Assembly (NCBI GenBank): GCA_963728145.1
Contig: CAVSJA010000007.1
Span: 62,001-126,000 of the forward strand
DNA from: CAVSJA01 sp963728145
Lineage (GTDB): Bacteria > Bacteroidota > Bacteroidia > Chitinophagales > Chitinophagaceae
Length of the DNA: 64,000 bases
Direction of reading: 5' to 3'
The first letter of the stretch is position 1. The number at the start of each line of letters is the position of its first letter. Shown piece by piece: positions 36,698 to 48,968 of the stretch. Made by a program: the position numbers and the translations under genes. The notes under the pieces were generated by a model. It saw nothing but the letters and a program-made list of their open reading frames with translations. It was not told the origin of the DNA and ran no database searches.

Positions 36698-39600
36698 TTG
36701 TTTCTCAAGTTTTACTCAATATTCAAGTTTTCGGTTGTATTGACTGCCGTGATGGTTGTGTTTATCTCAACCGTTAAGGCAGACTATTCGCCTTTTCAGG
36801 ATACTACAAAACGCCCCAGCAGAGGCGATACCCTTAGATTCCCAATTCATGACCGGCGAGGCGATAAATTTTCCAATCCCGGGAGGACCTCTTTTAACCT
36901 CAAGGATCCATCGAATATTTCTGATTCGATCATCTATGATCCGATAACAAAAGAATACTATATCATTGAGAAAGTAGGTAACCAGTATTTCCGGAAGCCG
37001 ACATATCTCAGTTTCGATGAGTTTCTGCAATTGCGCGGTCGCCAGGATGAGATCGATTATTTCAAGAAACGTTCGAATATACTGAGTGGCCTCAATCGTA
37101 AACTGGTTCGTCCAAAGATGAACCTTTACAACAGTTTATTTAATCGCATATTCGGTAGCGTTGATGGAGTTCCAAAGATTGAGATCAAACCCCAGGGTAA
37201 TGTTGACATTCTTGCCGGATACCAGGGACAAAATATCAAGAATCCTGCGTTACCCGAAAGCGCCAGAAGAACGGCGGCTTTGATTTCGATATGAATGCCA
37301 ACCTGAGTGTGGTTGGTAATATTGGCGACAAACTGAAACTTCCGATCAATTACAATACGCTTGCAAATTTTGATTTCGAAAACCAAATCAAACTGGATTA
37401 TACCGGAACGTCGGATGAGATCATCAAAAGAATTGAGGTGGGTAATACATCCTTCGCCACAAAGGGTACACTGATACCAGGAGCCCAGCAGTTATTCGGT
37501 ATAAAAACCCAATTGCAATTTGGAAAATTATTTTTTACCGGTGTTATTGCTAATCAACGTTCTCCACGCCAATCACTCGGATTACAGGGTGGAAGTACGA
37601 ATACATATTTTGAATTCAAAGCAAACGATTACGAAGAGAACCGTCACTTCCTGCTAGCCCAATACTTCCGTCAGAATTATAATCACGCAATGCGGGACCT
37701 TCCAAAAGTAAATTCGCAGGTGCAGATCCTTCGAATGGAAGTATGGGTCACGAATAGAAATGGTTCAACTACCGATACCAGAGATATCGTAGCGTTAATG
37801 GATCTTGGTGAACCCGATCCATTCAACCCATCGATCACTCCTTTGACCAATCAACCATTCGCGTTTAATGATGCGAATGACCTGTATCGTAGGATCATCA
37901 ATAATCCGGCAAGTAGAAATTCATCACAGATCACTACTGTTCTGAATTCACTTTCGTTAAAACCTGTTCAGGATTTTGAAAAAACATTTGCAAGAAAACT
38001 GAGTCCAACGGATTATTATTTTAATCCACAGGTAGGTTTTCTTTCTTTGAATCAACCATTGCAACCAGACGAAGTATTAGGCGTAGCATTTCAGTATAGC
38101 TACAATGGACATTTATACAGTTGGTGAATTTTCCCAGGATGTACCTCCGGATACAACGCAAACAAATCAGGCAGGTCAACAAAAAGTATTGTTTCTAAAA
38201 TTGCTGAAAGCAACTTCTCAAAGAACCAATCTTCCGCTTTGGGACCTGATGATGAAGAACGTTTATTCTTTGCATTCAAAAGATGGAAGTTACCTGAGCA
38301 GCTTTACAGCCGATGGATTCAAATTGAATGTACTATACGAAGAACCAAGCCTTGGTCAAAAAAGATATTTGCCTGAAGGGGATAAGACAGGAGTGCCATT
38401 GATCACGATATTAAATCTCGACCGGTTGAATGCCCGGAATGATCCCATGCCAGATGGGGTGTTCGACTATTTAGAAGGTTTTACAGTGATCTCTCATCAG
38501 GGACGCATCATATTTCCTTTGCTTGAACCTTTTGGTCAGGACCTCGATTCACTGGCCTTTTCAAGTAGCCCGCAAAGCTTAAAGGATAAGTATGTTTATT
38601 ACCCATTATACGATACGATAAAGGAGATCGCGAAAACTTTTGCCAACCTTGACCGCTATATCATCAGTGGTTATGCAAAAGGGCAATCAATAGGCGATAT
38701 ATCATTAGGAGCCTTTAACGTACCTCCTGGTTCTGTTACAGTTTCTGCAGGGGGACAACCATTGGTAGAAAATGTTGATTATACGATCGATTATAACCTG
38801 GGAACAGTAAAGATGATGAACCAGGCCATTCTCAATTCAGGCATTCCGGTAAACGTTCAGTTTGAAAACAATGCGGGAATCGGAATACAGCAGCGAAACT
38901 TTCTGGGCTTTCGACTCGATTACATGGCGAAAAATACGGCGAGAGAATCACTCACGCTGGGCGCAACGATGGTTCGATTAGGTGAACGCCCTTTCTTTAC
39001 AAAAACATCTTATAACGAAGATCCGATTCGCAATAACATGTATGGCGTTGATTTCAGTTATCGAAGCGAGTTTCCGAAGATGACAAGATGGTTGGACAAA
39101 CTTCCTTTCTACACTACAACCGAAATGAGTACGATCACCGCTTATGGTGAAGCCGCATACCTGAATCCAGGTCACCCGCCACAGATTGGTAAAGGAAGTA
39201 GTGGATTAATATTTATTGATGATTTCGAAGGAACCCGCAACTCCATTGATCTCCGCTTTCCATTGGTGGGATGGAACCTTGCATCCACTCCGTCAATGTT
39301 CCCTGAAGCAAACTCGATAGACTCATTAGAGTATGGTTTCAATCGCGCCAAAGTTGCATGGTATAATATCGAACCGGTGTTGCAGGATAAAAGAAGCCCC
39401 AATAATCCGGTGAAAGGATATGAAGATTTTACTGATCCCCGCATCCGCCCAATCAATGTTCAGGAGATCTATCCTGCACGCACACCCGATTATGGCCAGG
39501 CACAGTTGGTCACCTTCGACCTTGCTTATTATCCGACAGATAAAGGCCCTTACAATTTTGATTCACGCCCGGGTTCTGTTGATCCGAATGGTAAATTGTT

Positions 39601-42600
39601 GAATCCCCAAACAAGATGGGGAGGTATTATGCGTGGTATTGACCAGGTCGATTTTGAAACAGGTAACGTTGAGTTCATTGAATTCTGGGTACAGGATCCA
39701 TTTCTCAAACATCCGGCCAGCACAGGCGGTCAATTGTATTTTAACCTTGGAAATATTTCTGAAGATATACTTCGCGATGGTCAACGTTTTTTTGAAAATG
39801 GTATCAGTGGAGAAGTGACAAAAGCGAATGAAGACTCCTCTACCGTTTGGGGTAAGGTTCCGCTAACCCAATACAGGTAACAAAGGCATTCAGTAATGAT
39901 CCGTTGGACCGACCATTACAGGATGCCGGATTTGATGGATTGATAATGATGCTGAAAACAGGAAATTCCAGCAATATATAACCAATATCCAGGCATTGTT
40001 TGGAGTGAATTCTGTTGCTTACCAAAAAGCTATTGGCGATCCATCAATTGATGATTTCAAAAATTATCGCGATGCAGTCTATGATCAGAACCAGGTAGGT
40101 ATTTTGGGAAGATATAAAAACATCAATAATCCGCAGGGAAATTCACCGGTGGCGGGCGATCAGCAATTTGTCAGCGCGTTTACACTGTATCCTGACCAGG
40201 AAGAATTCAACCGCGACAATACACTGAATGAACTTGAAGAATATTTCCAGTATAAGATTGAATTTCGCCAGAGCACAGATCCCTGATGCGCATAGGTACA
40301 AATTTCATTACAGATAGAAGAGAATTTACTCCTAGTGGCGGTGTTCCTGAAAGATGGTATCTGTTCAGGATTCCTATTGCTGAATATTCGGACAAGGTGG
40401 GTGATATTCCGGATTTCAAATCCATTCGTTTTATCCGGATGTTCCTTGAATGGATTTGCAGATTCCGTTGTGATGCGTTTTGCAAAACTGGAATTGGTGC
40501 GTAATCAGTGGAGAAGCTTTACCTACAATCTCGATACTACAGGCGTGTATGAAACGATTCCTGCGAATACACCAACTGAAGTAAACCAGCTCGCCGTAAA
40601 TATCGAAGAGAATGCGAGTCGCAGACCAATTCCCTACAGAACTCCACCTGATGTTGTTCGTCAAACTCAATTGAGTAATAATAATGTAAACGTATTACTG
40701 AATGAACAGTCAATGAGCCTTCAGGTCACTAATCTACTCAACAGGGATAGCCGTGGTGTTTTCAAAACAATGAATCTCGACCTGCGACAGTATGGAAGAC
40801 TTCAAATGTATATCCATGCGGAGGGGGTGAATTCAAGCAATGATGTACAGAACAATGAACTGTATGGAGTCGTTCGCTTTGGAAATGACCTGATCAATAA
40901 TTATTATGAGGTGAGGATACCATTGGATATTACTCCCTGGGGGACTTCTGATCCCATATTAATCTGGCCCGAAAAGAACAAGCTCGATCTTGCACTTGAA
41001 AAACTGATACAGTTAAAAGTGCAACGAAATAATTCTGGACCAGTTTCTGATTATTACAAGGTCACCGATCCTGACGGAAAGGAATATGCGATACTCGGTA
41101 ATCCCAACCTCGGTGAAGTGCGGGTATTCTTTATTGGGGTAGAGAACCGTAGTGTTGAAGAAGTGAGCACGGAAGTATGGTTCAATGAGCTTCGATTGTC
41201 TGACTTGAATGAAAAAGGTGGATGGGCTGCATTAGGAAGAGTCGATGTGAAACTGGCTGATCTTGGGTACATTCTATATTTCCGGTGCTGCACGCAGTAC
41301 TGGTTTTGGTACACTTGAGCAACGAATCAACGAAAGATCAAGGGAAGACTATACCCAATTGGATATCGCTACAAGCCTTGAACTTGGAAAATTGCTTCCG
41401 CAAAAGGCCGGAGTATCCATTCCATTCTATGCAAGCATTCAAAAACAAGTTTCTTCTCCGCAATATGATCCCTATGACCTCGATATCCAGCTCAAGGATA
41501 AACTCAATGCTGCCCCGGCCGATAAGCGGGACTCGATAAGAGATGATGCCGTCGATGTGCGAACGATCAAGACTGTGAACTTTACGAACGTGAGAAAGTT
41601 GAATACTAGCGGTAAGAAGCAGCATATTTGGAGTATAGAAAATATTGATCTTAGTTATTCATTGTATAAGGAAGAGCAACACAATCCTCTTATTGAAAAC
41701 AATGAGGTTACCCGTCATCGTGCAGGACTTGGTTATAATTATACCACTACGCCCAAGTATTGGGAACCATTCAAAGGATTTATCAAATCCAAATCACCCT
41801 GGTACTCTCTTATAAAGGATTTTAATATCAATCCGATGCCTTCGCTGCTTGGATTCCGTGCGGATGTTAATCGTCAATTCGGTGCATTCAGGCCAAGGAA
41901 TGTGGGTGGACCAAAGTTTGGATTGCCGGAAACCTTTGATAAGTTCTTCACCTTTGATCGAATCTACAATCTCCGTTGGGATTTGACCAAATCATTTAAT
42001 ATCGATTATAGCGCAACGAATAAATCATGGGTGGATGAAGATTCAGGAAGACTGGATAATGGAGAGAAGAAGCGTATGTGGGATAATTTCTGGAAAGGAG
42101 GACGTACGATCTCTTTTATGCAGAATGCGAGCTTCTCGTACACGCTTCCAACAAATAAACTACCATTAATTGATTGGACAACGGTAAGAGCCAGCTATAA
42201 CAGTACTTATAATTATTTAGCTGCTTCGATCATTGCAAGAGATCTTGGTAATTCTATTGCGAATACCCAACAAAAAAGCCTGAATGCAGAATTAGATTTT
42301 GCACGGCTTTATTTGAAATCGAGATTCTTTCGAGCGGTGGAAGAGGATGCGCCGCCGCAACCGCCACAGCCTGCACCTCCACCGGTAAACCAACCAGATA
42401 CTAGTCAAGGGTAAAAAGAAGAAAAAAGATAAGACACAGCCATTGGTATTGAGTGGTCCCGTAAAATTTATGGGAAGAATCATTACCGCGGTAAAAAGGA
42501 TCAGCATTAATTATTCTGAGAATGCTGCTTCAACGATCTACGGTTATACTGATAGCACCAAGATCATGGGCATGAACCTTCAATCGCATGCACCCGGATG

Positions 42601-43882
42601 GGGTTATGTTTTCGGTAAACAACCTGATACCAGCTTTATCAATGATTTTGCCAAACAAGGGTTAATAACCGGTGATCCGGAATTCAACTTCCAAAACAGG
42701 CAGGACTATACGCAGAAGCTCAGTATTACTGCGCAATTGATTCCAATACGGGATCTTACTATCGACGTAAACGTGGACAAGAGTTTTGGAAAGATGTACA
42801 GCGAATTATTCAAGGATACGATTGGTTATACCGGAAACTTCGCAAGATTGAGTCCTTATACTTCTGGTAGCTTTAGTGTGAGCTATATTTCATTCCAGAC
42901 GCTTTTTGGACAAGGAAATGCAAATGAGGTTTCTGAAATATTCAAGCAATTTGAAGAAAATCGAAAGGCCGTATCGTTGAGATTGGCGAAGCTGAATCCA
43001 TATTCTCAAAGTGGTGGTGTACCAATTCCAACCGGCGATGGGTATTACAGGGGTTATGGAAAATATTCTCAGGATGTATTATTACCCGCATTTCTTGCAG
43101 CTTATACAAAGAAAGATCCGAATACGATACCATTGATCAAGCAATCCAACCCGAATATTAAATCGAATCCTTTCGGGGGAATATTGCCAAGACCAAACTG
43201 GCGCGTTACCTACAATGGATTGACAAGAATTAAGGGAATGGAAAAGGTATTCACCAACTTCAGTGTATCGCACGGTTATAATAGTACACTGAGCATGAAT
43301 AGCTATAATTCAGCACTCTTATTCCAGGATCCATTCCGTTTGAATTATCCCGGATTCATTGATACACTCACCGGAAACTTTATTCCTTATTTCCTTGTCC
43401 CGAATATTACAATCAGCGAGCAATTTGCTCCTTTGATTGATGTTGATTTGCAATTCACCAACCAATTGACCGCAAGATTTGAATACCGGAAATCAAGGCA
43501 ATTGAGTTTAAGCCTTATCGACTTCCAGTTGAGTGAAGCACGCAGTACCGAATTTGTGGTTGGCATGGGCTGGAGAAAGAGAGGAGCATTTTCCTTTATT
43601 AAATGGAAAGGCAAACCATTGGAGAATGATGCAAGCTTCAGACTCGATTTCAGTATCCGAGACGAGATCACATCCAATAGCCGTCTCGACCAGGATCAGG
43701 CGCTCGCAACCGCCGGACAAAAAGTGATCTTCATTAATCCAACAATAGATTACGTAATTAGTAATCGCGTAAAGATCATCTTCTACTTTGAACAAAGAAG
43801 AGTAGAGCCTAAGATCTCAACATCACCTCCAATTACAAACACAAGAGCGGGAATGCGGATACAGATTTCGCTGGCTCAATAA
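36698..43882 (+). CDS. sprA: T9SS outer-membrane translocon protein SprA (about eight frameshifts)
   Basis: Joined across frames this is a protein of about 2,390 residues, the size of SprA, the giant barrel of the type IX secretion translocon needed for secretion and gliding. It has a signal-like N-terminus (SVVLTAVMVVFISTVKA), repeated SprA blocks (VDILAGYQGQNIKNP, FEGTRNSIDLRFPLVGWNLAS, VWFNELRLSDLNEKGGWAALGR) and the C-terminal strand NTRAGMRIQISLAQ. Frame changes occur near 37272, 38117, 39868, 39943, 40282, 40445, 41266 and 42409, mostly at short G or C runs; reading across them gives continuous family sequence with no other stops. The apparent start is TTG at 36698. It follows ruvA by 47 bp. 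Confidence 0.92.
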
Positions 43883-44403
43883 CGTTACTGAAACATATTA
43901 TACGCTAAAGCCACCAATAGTGGTGAAATCGTAAATCGTAAATTATTGCGGATTTCCCGCGGGCGGATTCTTCTTCAACATCATTATATAATGAAGGTTC
44001 CCGCAGAGTCTCTCGCAGCAGGAATTCCAAATTTCATGACTCTTACGCGAGGACTCTGCGTTTGCCCGCAGGGCTGACAATTAGGAATCCAACAATTCAG
44101 GAATTATGCGACGATGGAAACAACTCACAGATTTTCTCATTGTAAATGCTGCTTACATTTCTTCGCTAATCGCGAAAACGCAGAGTCCCCCCGTAAGATG
44201 CATCTAATTCGCAGAGCGTGCTGGGGGAGACTCTGCGGGGACGCCCGCGGGAATGCAGATACAGATTTCGTTGCCTCAATAACGTTACTGAGTCGGATGT
44301 TATAAACTAAAGCCACCAATAGTAATGAAATCGTAAATCGTAATTCGTAAATCGTAAATTATTGTGGGTTTCCCGACGGCGGATTCTTCTTCAACAACAT
44401 CAC
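43849..44403. repeat. Duplicated junction of sprA 3' end and neighbour gene 3' end
   Basis: Bases 43849-43985 and 44249-44403 are diverged direct copies. Each holds the last codons of sprA (ATTTCG.TG.CTCAATAACG), the spacer AAAGCCACCAATAGT with CGTAAATC units, and the last codons of the convergent gene (encoding LKKNPPxGNPQ stop on the minus strand). Between them 43986-44248 holds GCAGAGTC/GACTCTGC palindromes and no gene. Confidence 0.85.
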
Positions 44404-44856
44404 ATATCCACAGAGCTTCTTCTTGTTCTTATTCACCTGCACAGGTTTGATCATGTGATATTCGGTGAACTGGGGAGCATATGCATAGGAGATAATATTT
44501 CCATCCACATCGCCCCACATATTCTTTTTGTATACAACCTGCCTTTCATTCCAATCGAACATGCGCACTTCGTACAGGCGTGAGCTTGGGTCGCCGATGA
44601 AGACGAATTGATATAGTGTACCCTTTGTCATGGGAAGAATGATAGGCATTTCATATGCGCTTTCCATTTGCATGGAAGCTTCGCGAAGGATGGTATAGCC
44701 CTCGGTAGAGAAAATCTTTTTCAGACTGTCAACAGTTTGCTGATAGGGGTTAACATCACAGCTCTGCTGTTTGATCACGTCTTTTTGAGCCAATAAAGAA
44801 TTGGTAATTGCAATAAATAGTGAAAGCGAAAGGATCTTACATAGGAAGCTTTTCAT
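44359..44856 (-). CDS. Exported protein of unknown function
   Basis: A 165-residue protein with a signal peptide (MKSFLCKILSLSLFIAITNSLLAQ). Recognisable stretches are EMPIILPMTKGTLYQFVFIGDPSSRLYEVRMFDW and KKLCGYVMLLKKNPPSGNPQ. It looks like a small periplasmic or outer-membrane-associated protein, but no family is recognised. It converges on sprA; its 3' end has been duplicated together with the sprA 3' end. Confidence 0.7.
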   Translation of the reverse strand: MKSFLCKILSLSLFIAITNSLLAQKDVIKQQSCDVNPYQQTVDSLKKIFSTEGYTILREASMQMESAYEMPIILPMTKGTLYQFVFIGDPSSRLYEVRMFDWNERQVVYKKNMWGDVDGNIISYAYAPQFTEYHMIKPVQVNKNKKKLCGYVMLLKKNPPSGNPQ

Positions 44857-44973
44857 ACTAACCTGGTTTTACGGATACGGGGTTTTTAAGGTTTCTAAAA
44901 TTAAACAATTAGCCTGGAAATTCAAATGCCGTTGAAAAAATTCATTTTGGCTAAGTAGCTTTTTCTCAGCGCT

Positions 44974-45735
44974 TTAGCCTTCTTTGTGCAGATAAAACGA
45001 ATTGGCCTGGGCTGTTGAGGTCATCACCAGGTCATTTATACAGACATGGGCGGGAAGGGAGCAACAATAGTAGGTGACTTCAGCAACATCGGCTGCTGTG
45101 AGGGCCTTGTATCCCTCATACACTTTGTCCGCTTGACTCTTATCTCCCTTAAATCGAACAACGGAGAATTCAGTTTCGGCTGCGCCTGGATGTATGGCGG
45201 TTACTTTTATCTTATGTCTCAAAAGATCAATTCGCATGGCTTGCGAGATGGCGTTTACTGCAGATTTACTCGCGCAATAAGTATTTCCTTTTTCATACAC
45301 TTCTTTCCCTGCCGTAGAGCCGATATTTATGATATGTCCCTGCTTTCTCGCGATCATAAATGGTAATACAGCTTTCGTAACATATAGCAATCCTTTCAAA
45401 TTGGTATCGATCATGGCTTCCCAATCATCGATTGAGGCCTCATCAAAATATTCTCGTCCTGCTGCAAGACCGGCATTGTTTATTAAGATATCAATTGACC
45501 GCCAGTCTTCAGATAATTTATTGATAGCATCAAAAGTTTCTTTCCTGTTCTGCACATCAAAATTCAAAATGATAACCGCGCCATTGTATTTATTACATAG
45601 ATCGTGTTGCAGCGATTCCAATCGATCTTTTCTTCTTCCTGTAAGAATCAAATCATATCCCTTACCTGCAAATTTCTCAGCCATTGCCTTGCCGAATCCA
45701 GAAGTCGCACCAGTGATTAGTACAATTTTTCCCAT
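44974..45735 (-). CDS. SDR-family NAD(P)-dependent oxidoreductase
   Basis: A classical short-chain dehydrogenase of 253 residues: cofactor motif TGATSGFG (8-15), NADP-favouring basic residues in TGRRKDR, NNAG (86-89), catalytic serine 140 in NIGSTAG and YCASK (153-157). Overall similarity is to the YdfG/serine 3-dehydrogenase group (DWEAMIDTNLKGLLYVTKAVLP). It reduces or oxidises small hydroxy acids or carbonyls; the substrate is unknown. The start at 45735 (MGKIVLITG) removes a seven-codon extension. Confidence 0.9.
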   Translation of the reverse strand: MGKIVLITGATSGFGKAMAEKFAGKGYDLILTGRRKDRLESLQHDLCNKYNGAVIILNFDVQNRKETFDAINKLSEDWRSIDILINNAGLAAGREYFDEASIDDWEAMIDTNLKGLLYVTKAVLPFMIARKQGHIINIGSTAGKEVYEKGNTYCASKSAVNAISQAMRIDLLRHKIKVTAIHPGAAETEFSVVRFKGDKSQADKVYEGYKALTAADVAEVTYYCCSLPAHVCINDLVMTSTAQANSFYLHKEG

Positions 45736-45767
45736 AGTAGGTTGTTGATAACGCAAGCTACGGAAAT

Positions 45768-45979
45768 GAATAGAAGAACAGAGGAACAGAAGAACAGAAG
45801 AACAGAGGAACAGAAGAACAGAAGAACCGAAGAACGGAAGAACAGCAGAACAGAAGAACAGAGGAACAGCGGAACAGCAGTATAATAGATTACCAAAGTA
45901 AAGAGCACCGTTCTTCGGTTCTTCTGCTCTACTGCTCTACTGCTCTGCTGTTCTTCTGTTCATCTGTTCTTCTGTTCAA
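45768..45979. repeat. GAACAGAA octamer/nonamer array, inverted pair
   Basis: About fourteen GAACAGAA/GAACAGAGG units (45768-45881) face CTGTTCTT/CTGCTCTA units (45909-45979). The right arm contains GTTCATCTGTTCTTCTGTTC, the same motif as in the four-helix-bundle element. Confidence 0.95.
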
Positions 45980-46000
45980 TTGGGTCTCATGGAATGAGCC

Positions 46001-48607
46001 TTACCGAACCAAAATAGCTGTCCCGCGTTTCAAGATAACCTTCCCCATATAGTCAATTCCTCGCACCATCCATACATATGTACCCGTTTGTTGTGGACGG
46101 CCGGCGATATTGCCATCCCATCCGCGGCCTGCTTGTGAGGTTTGGAAGACGAGTTGCCCATATCGGTTATAGACACGGAAGAAATCGAATTGAGAAATAC
46201 CAACGGGTATTGGTCGAAGTACATTATTTCTACCACTTGGTGCAAATGCATTTGGTACAAAAATATCCGGACCGGTCTTGAAGACTTTTATATTGATAGA
46301 ATCGAGATCATAGCAGCCTTCTGGAGTATAGGCTCTCATGATGTAATGAAAATTATCCGGCAACGATGCGACGGGGTTGGGACTATTTGGATTGCTGAGA
46401 TAAGTAGAAGGAGACCATTGAATCAATTCCCCGCCTGTGCCTCTCATTTGTAAAGGCTGGCCTAACACAACTACCGTATCATTTCCAGCATTGGCAAATA
46501 TTTGCGGTTTTACACCAACACTTACTGTAGACAATCCAGGCTTCGGACAGCCGATCGTATCAAAGACCCGGAGTGTATAGGTTGTAGTTTGCCTTGGATA
46601 AGCAAAGGGATTCAATACTCTCGCACTGCTTAACGTATTTGCAGGACTCCAGGAGAAACTGGAGCCAAGTATCCTTCCATTTAGTCGTGCAGTATCATCA
46701 AAACAAACAATTGTGTCTTCACCCGCGAATGACCCCGGGTAGGGAACCGTTCGAACTCGTACCGCATCCGTCGCATTGCATTTACCAATATGCGCAGTTA
46801 TAAAATAATCGGTTGTGCCAGTAGGAGAGGCCAGTGGATTCTTGAGCGTTGGATTATTCAAACTATTTGCCGGTGTCCAATTGAATCTCAATCCATCGGT
46901 CGAAGGATTCAATCGAACTGAATCTGTCAAACAAATTGTTGTATCTATACCCGCGTTTAATGTTACAAAATCAACAACCCGCACCCGCACCGAATCTCTG
47001 TTTATGCATCCGTTCTCATTCAAATCAACTTTGTACCAGGTTGTGACTTTTGGATATACTGTTGGAAATGGACTGTTATCGTCAATGATATTATATTTCG
47101 GAGACCAGACATAAATTCCCGGACCATTCGCAACCAGTCTCAGGGAATCGATACTGCAGATCAATGTATCCCTGAATGGAAGATTTAAAAGTGGCTTATC
47201 TCTTACTTCTATTGTTTTGAGTAATGTTTCCTCGCAGCCTTTACTGCTGGATACTTTCAGGCTTACATTTTTAAGTCCGAGCGTTGTGTACTGCCAGCTT
47301 GCCGTTCGCGTTGTTGAATTATCTGAAGTGCTTGATTGATCTCCAAAATCCCATTCCCATTTATTAATAACACCATAGGTAGCTGTGGTAATATCTGCGA
47401 ATAAATAAGGATTCTGAATGCACGAGCCTATCGCGGTAAAATCGGGATTGAATCCCGGGAACACATTCAACTGCGCAGTTGATGAATCAGAACACTGTTC
47501 ATTCCTATTAATATAAAGCCTGATGGTGTACACACCGGTATCAGTATAAGTATAAGTAGGTGTAGCTTGATTTGAAGTATCATTAGTCAATCCAGTTACA
47601 CCAAAATCCCAGTGATAAGAATGGATCAATGAAGAAGGAGGAGACTCGTTCTGGAACAAATGAGAAAAATCATCGCAATTGCTATAAGTCGGATTCAATA
47701 GGGCCGCGGCAAGATCGCATTGATTATCGACGCGAATATTAAAGTCCTTTCGATGTTCGCTGATCACACGATTGCCGCGCCATTCCTTCACGCTAACGCT
47801 AATTACATAGTCGCCACCACCCGGAGCAACACCCGATATCAAACCCGTTGATGGGTTTAAATTCACTCTATTACCCAATGGCATCGACCCTGCAAAGCCG
47901 TTTGCATAAGAGACATAAGTGATTTGACTCGGTGGAATAGGATCTATAAATCCGCCCCCGCCTCCTGGTGCAGAATAAGCATCAACAAATTCGTAAGAAA
48001 CAGAATCACCATCCGGATCTTCTGCACTGAAATCAAGTTGAAAAGGTCTATTCTGGCAAATCAATATGGTGTCCTTTACCGAAAAAGAGGGACTGGAATT
48101 GCTTCCACTTGCACCAACATCATCTGTACCATGCATTCGAAGGGTGTAGGAAGAACCTATATTTCCATTTGGTGAAAGATTCACCAATCCATTGATCCTG
48201 CAACAACGTTGGAAAACGAAAGTATAACCGTACTGGTCTTTTGGAATTTCAAGTACCCGCTTATATGTTCTGAGCCTATAACAAACAGGGGAAGGATTCG
48301 AAATGCAAGGATTCGGATGACCAAGGTTGATAAATTCATCACCTACCAATGGAAAAATGAAAGGAGAGCCGGACAAGGCAACTTCATTGCCTACCCGGAA
48401 GATCCCAATATTCGCATCGGGATCGAGTTGCTGACCAGAAGCATTACATTCCAGGAATAATCGAAGCGTGATTTCGTAGCGGTCTGTATTACTTGTTTGT
48501 CCAGGCCCCAACCAAACATAACTTATCTCACCACCCTTAATATGTCTTCCATATACGGCATGCAATCCTCCTAAGCAGAGTAAAAATATAATAGCCAGTC
48601 CTTTCAT
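46001..48607 (-). CDS. Large secreted PKD-domain protein with T9SS type B sorting domain
   Basis: An 868-residue surface protein. After the signal peptide (MKGLAIIFLLCLGGLHAVYG) comes a conserved N-terminal domain (RHIKGGEISYVWLGPGQ, FQRCCRINGLVNLSP). PKD-type Ig domains follow (HSYHWDFGVTGLTNDTS near 330; NKWEWDFGDQSSTSDNST near 415), then several repeats of the NAGIDTTICLTDSVRLNPS kind. The C-terminus (PDIFVPNAFAPSGRNNVLRP to AILVR) is the CHU_C type B signal used for T9SS export and SprF-type attachment. It is paralogous to the next gene and probably a surface or adhesive protein. Confidence 0.92.
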   Translation of the reverse strand: MKGLAIIFLLCLGGLHAVYGRHIKGGEISYVWLGPGQTSNTDRYEITLRLFLECNASGQQLDPDANIGIFRVGNEVALSGSPFIFPLVGDEFINLGHPNPCISNPSPVCYRLRTYKRVLEIPKDQYGYTFVFQRCCRINGLVNLSPNGNIGSSYTLRMHGTDDVGASGSNSSPSFSVKDTILICQNRPFQLDFSAEDPDGDSVSYEFVDAYSAPGGGGGFIDPIPPSQITYVSYANGFAGSMPLGNRVNLNPSTGLISGVAPGGGDYVISVSVKEWRGNRVISEHRKDFNIRVDNQCDLAAALLNPTYSNCDDFSHLFQNESPPSSLIHSYHWDFGVTGLTNDTSNQATPTYTYTDTGVYTIRLYINRNEQCSDSSTAQLNVFPGFNPDFTAIGSCIQNPYLFADITTATYGVINKWEWDFGDQSSTSDNSTTRTASWQYTTLGLKNVSLKVSSSKGCEETLLKTIEVRDKPLLNLPFRDTLICSIDSLRLVANGPGIYVWSPKYNIIDDNSPFPTVYPKVTTWYKVDLNENGCINRDSVRVRVVDFVTLNAGIDTTICLTDSVRLNPSTDGLRFNWTPANSLNNPTLKNPLASPTGTTDYFITAHIGKCNATDAVRVRTVPYPGSFAGEDTIVCFDDTARLNGRILGSSFSWSPANTLSSARVLNPFAYPRQTTTYTLRVFDTIGCPKPGLSTVSVGVKPQIFANAGNDTVVVLGQPLQMRGTGGELIQWSPSTYLSNPNSPNPVASLPDNFHYIMRAYTPEGCYDLDSINIKVFKTGPDIFVPNAFAPSGRNNVLRPIPVGISQFDFFRVYNRYGQLVFQTSQAGRGWDGNIAGRPQQTGTYVWMVRGIDYMGKVILKRGTAILVR

Positions 48608-48738
48608 GCGGGTCCATTCACGATACGGAGCAATTCTTTCTGTGGTTGTCGGATAGGGATGGCGACAGAGAGATATTGGAATTAGAGAGGGATATTGGAA
48701 TTTACCTATTTTATTCTGGAATCACAACTGCAATTGAT

Positions 48739-48959
48739 CGGAAGATCGGAAGAACAGCGGAACAGATGAACAGCGGAACAGCGGAACAGATGAACAGCGG
48801 AACATCGGAACAGAAGATTAGAATAAAAGAAGGTTGATTTGTATTTTTTAATGTTCGTTATTTTCGTTTTTTTGGAATTGTTTGACTTCTTTGTTCATTG
48901 GTTCTACTATTCTGCTGTTCCGCTGTTCATCTGTTCCGCTGTTCTTCCGATCTTCCGCT
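48739..48959. repeat. GAACAGCGGAACAGATG array, inverted pair
   Basis: GAACAGCGGAACAGATGAAC units (48739-48818) pair with CTGTTCCGCTGTTCATCTG units (48902-48959). It lies between the two T9SS-substrate genes, the right arm ending about 9 bp from the next stop. The loop and flanks (48608-48738, 48819-48901) show no gene. Confidence 0.92.
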
Positions 48960-48968
48960 CAAATGGGG

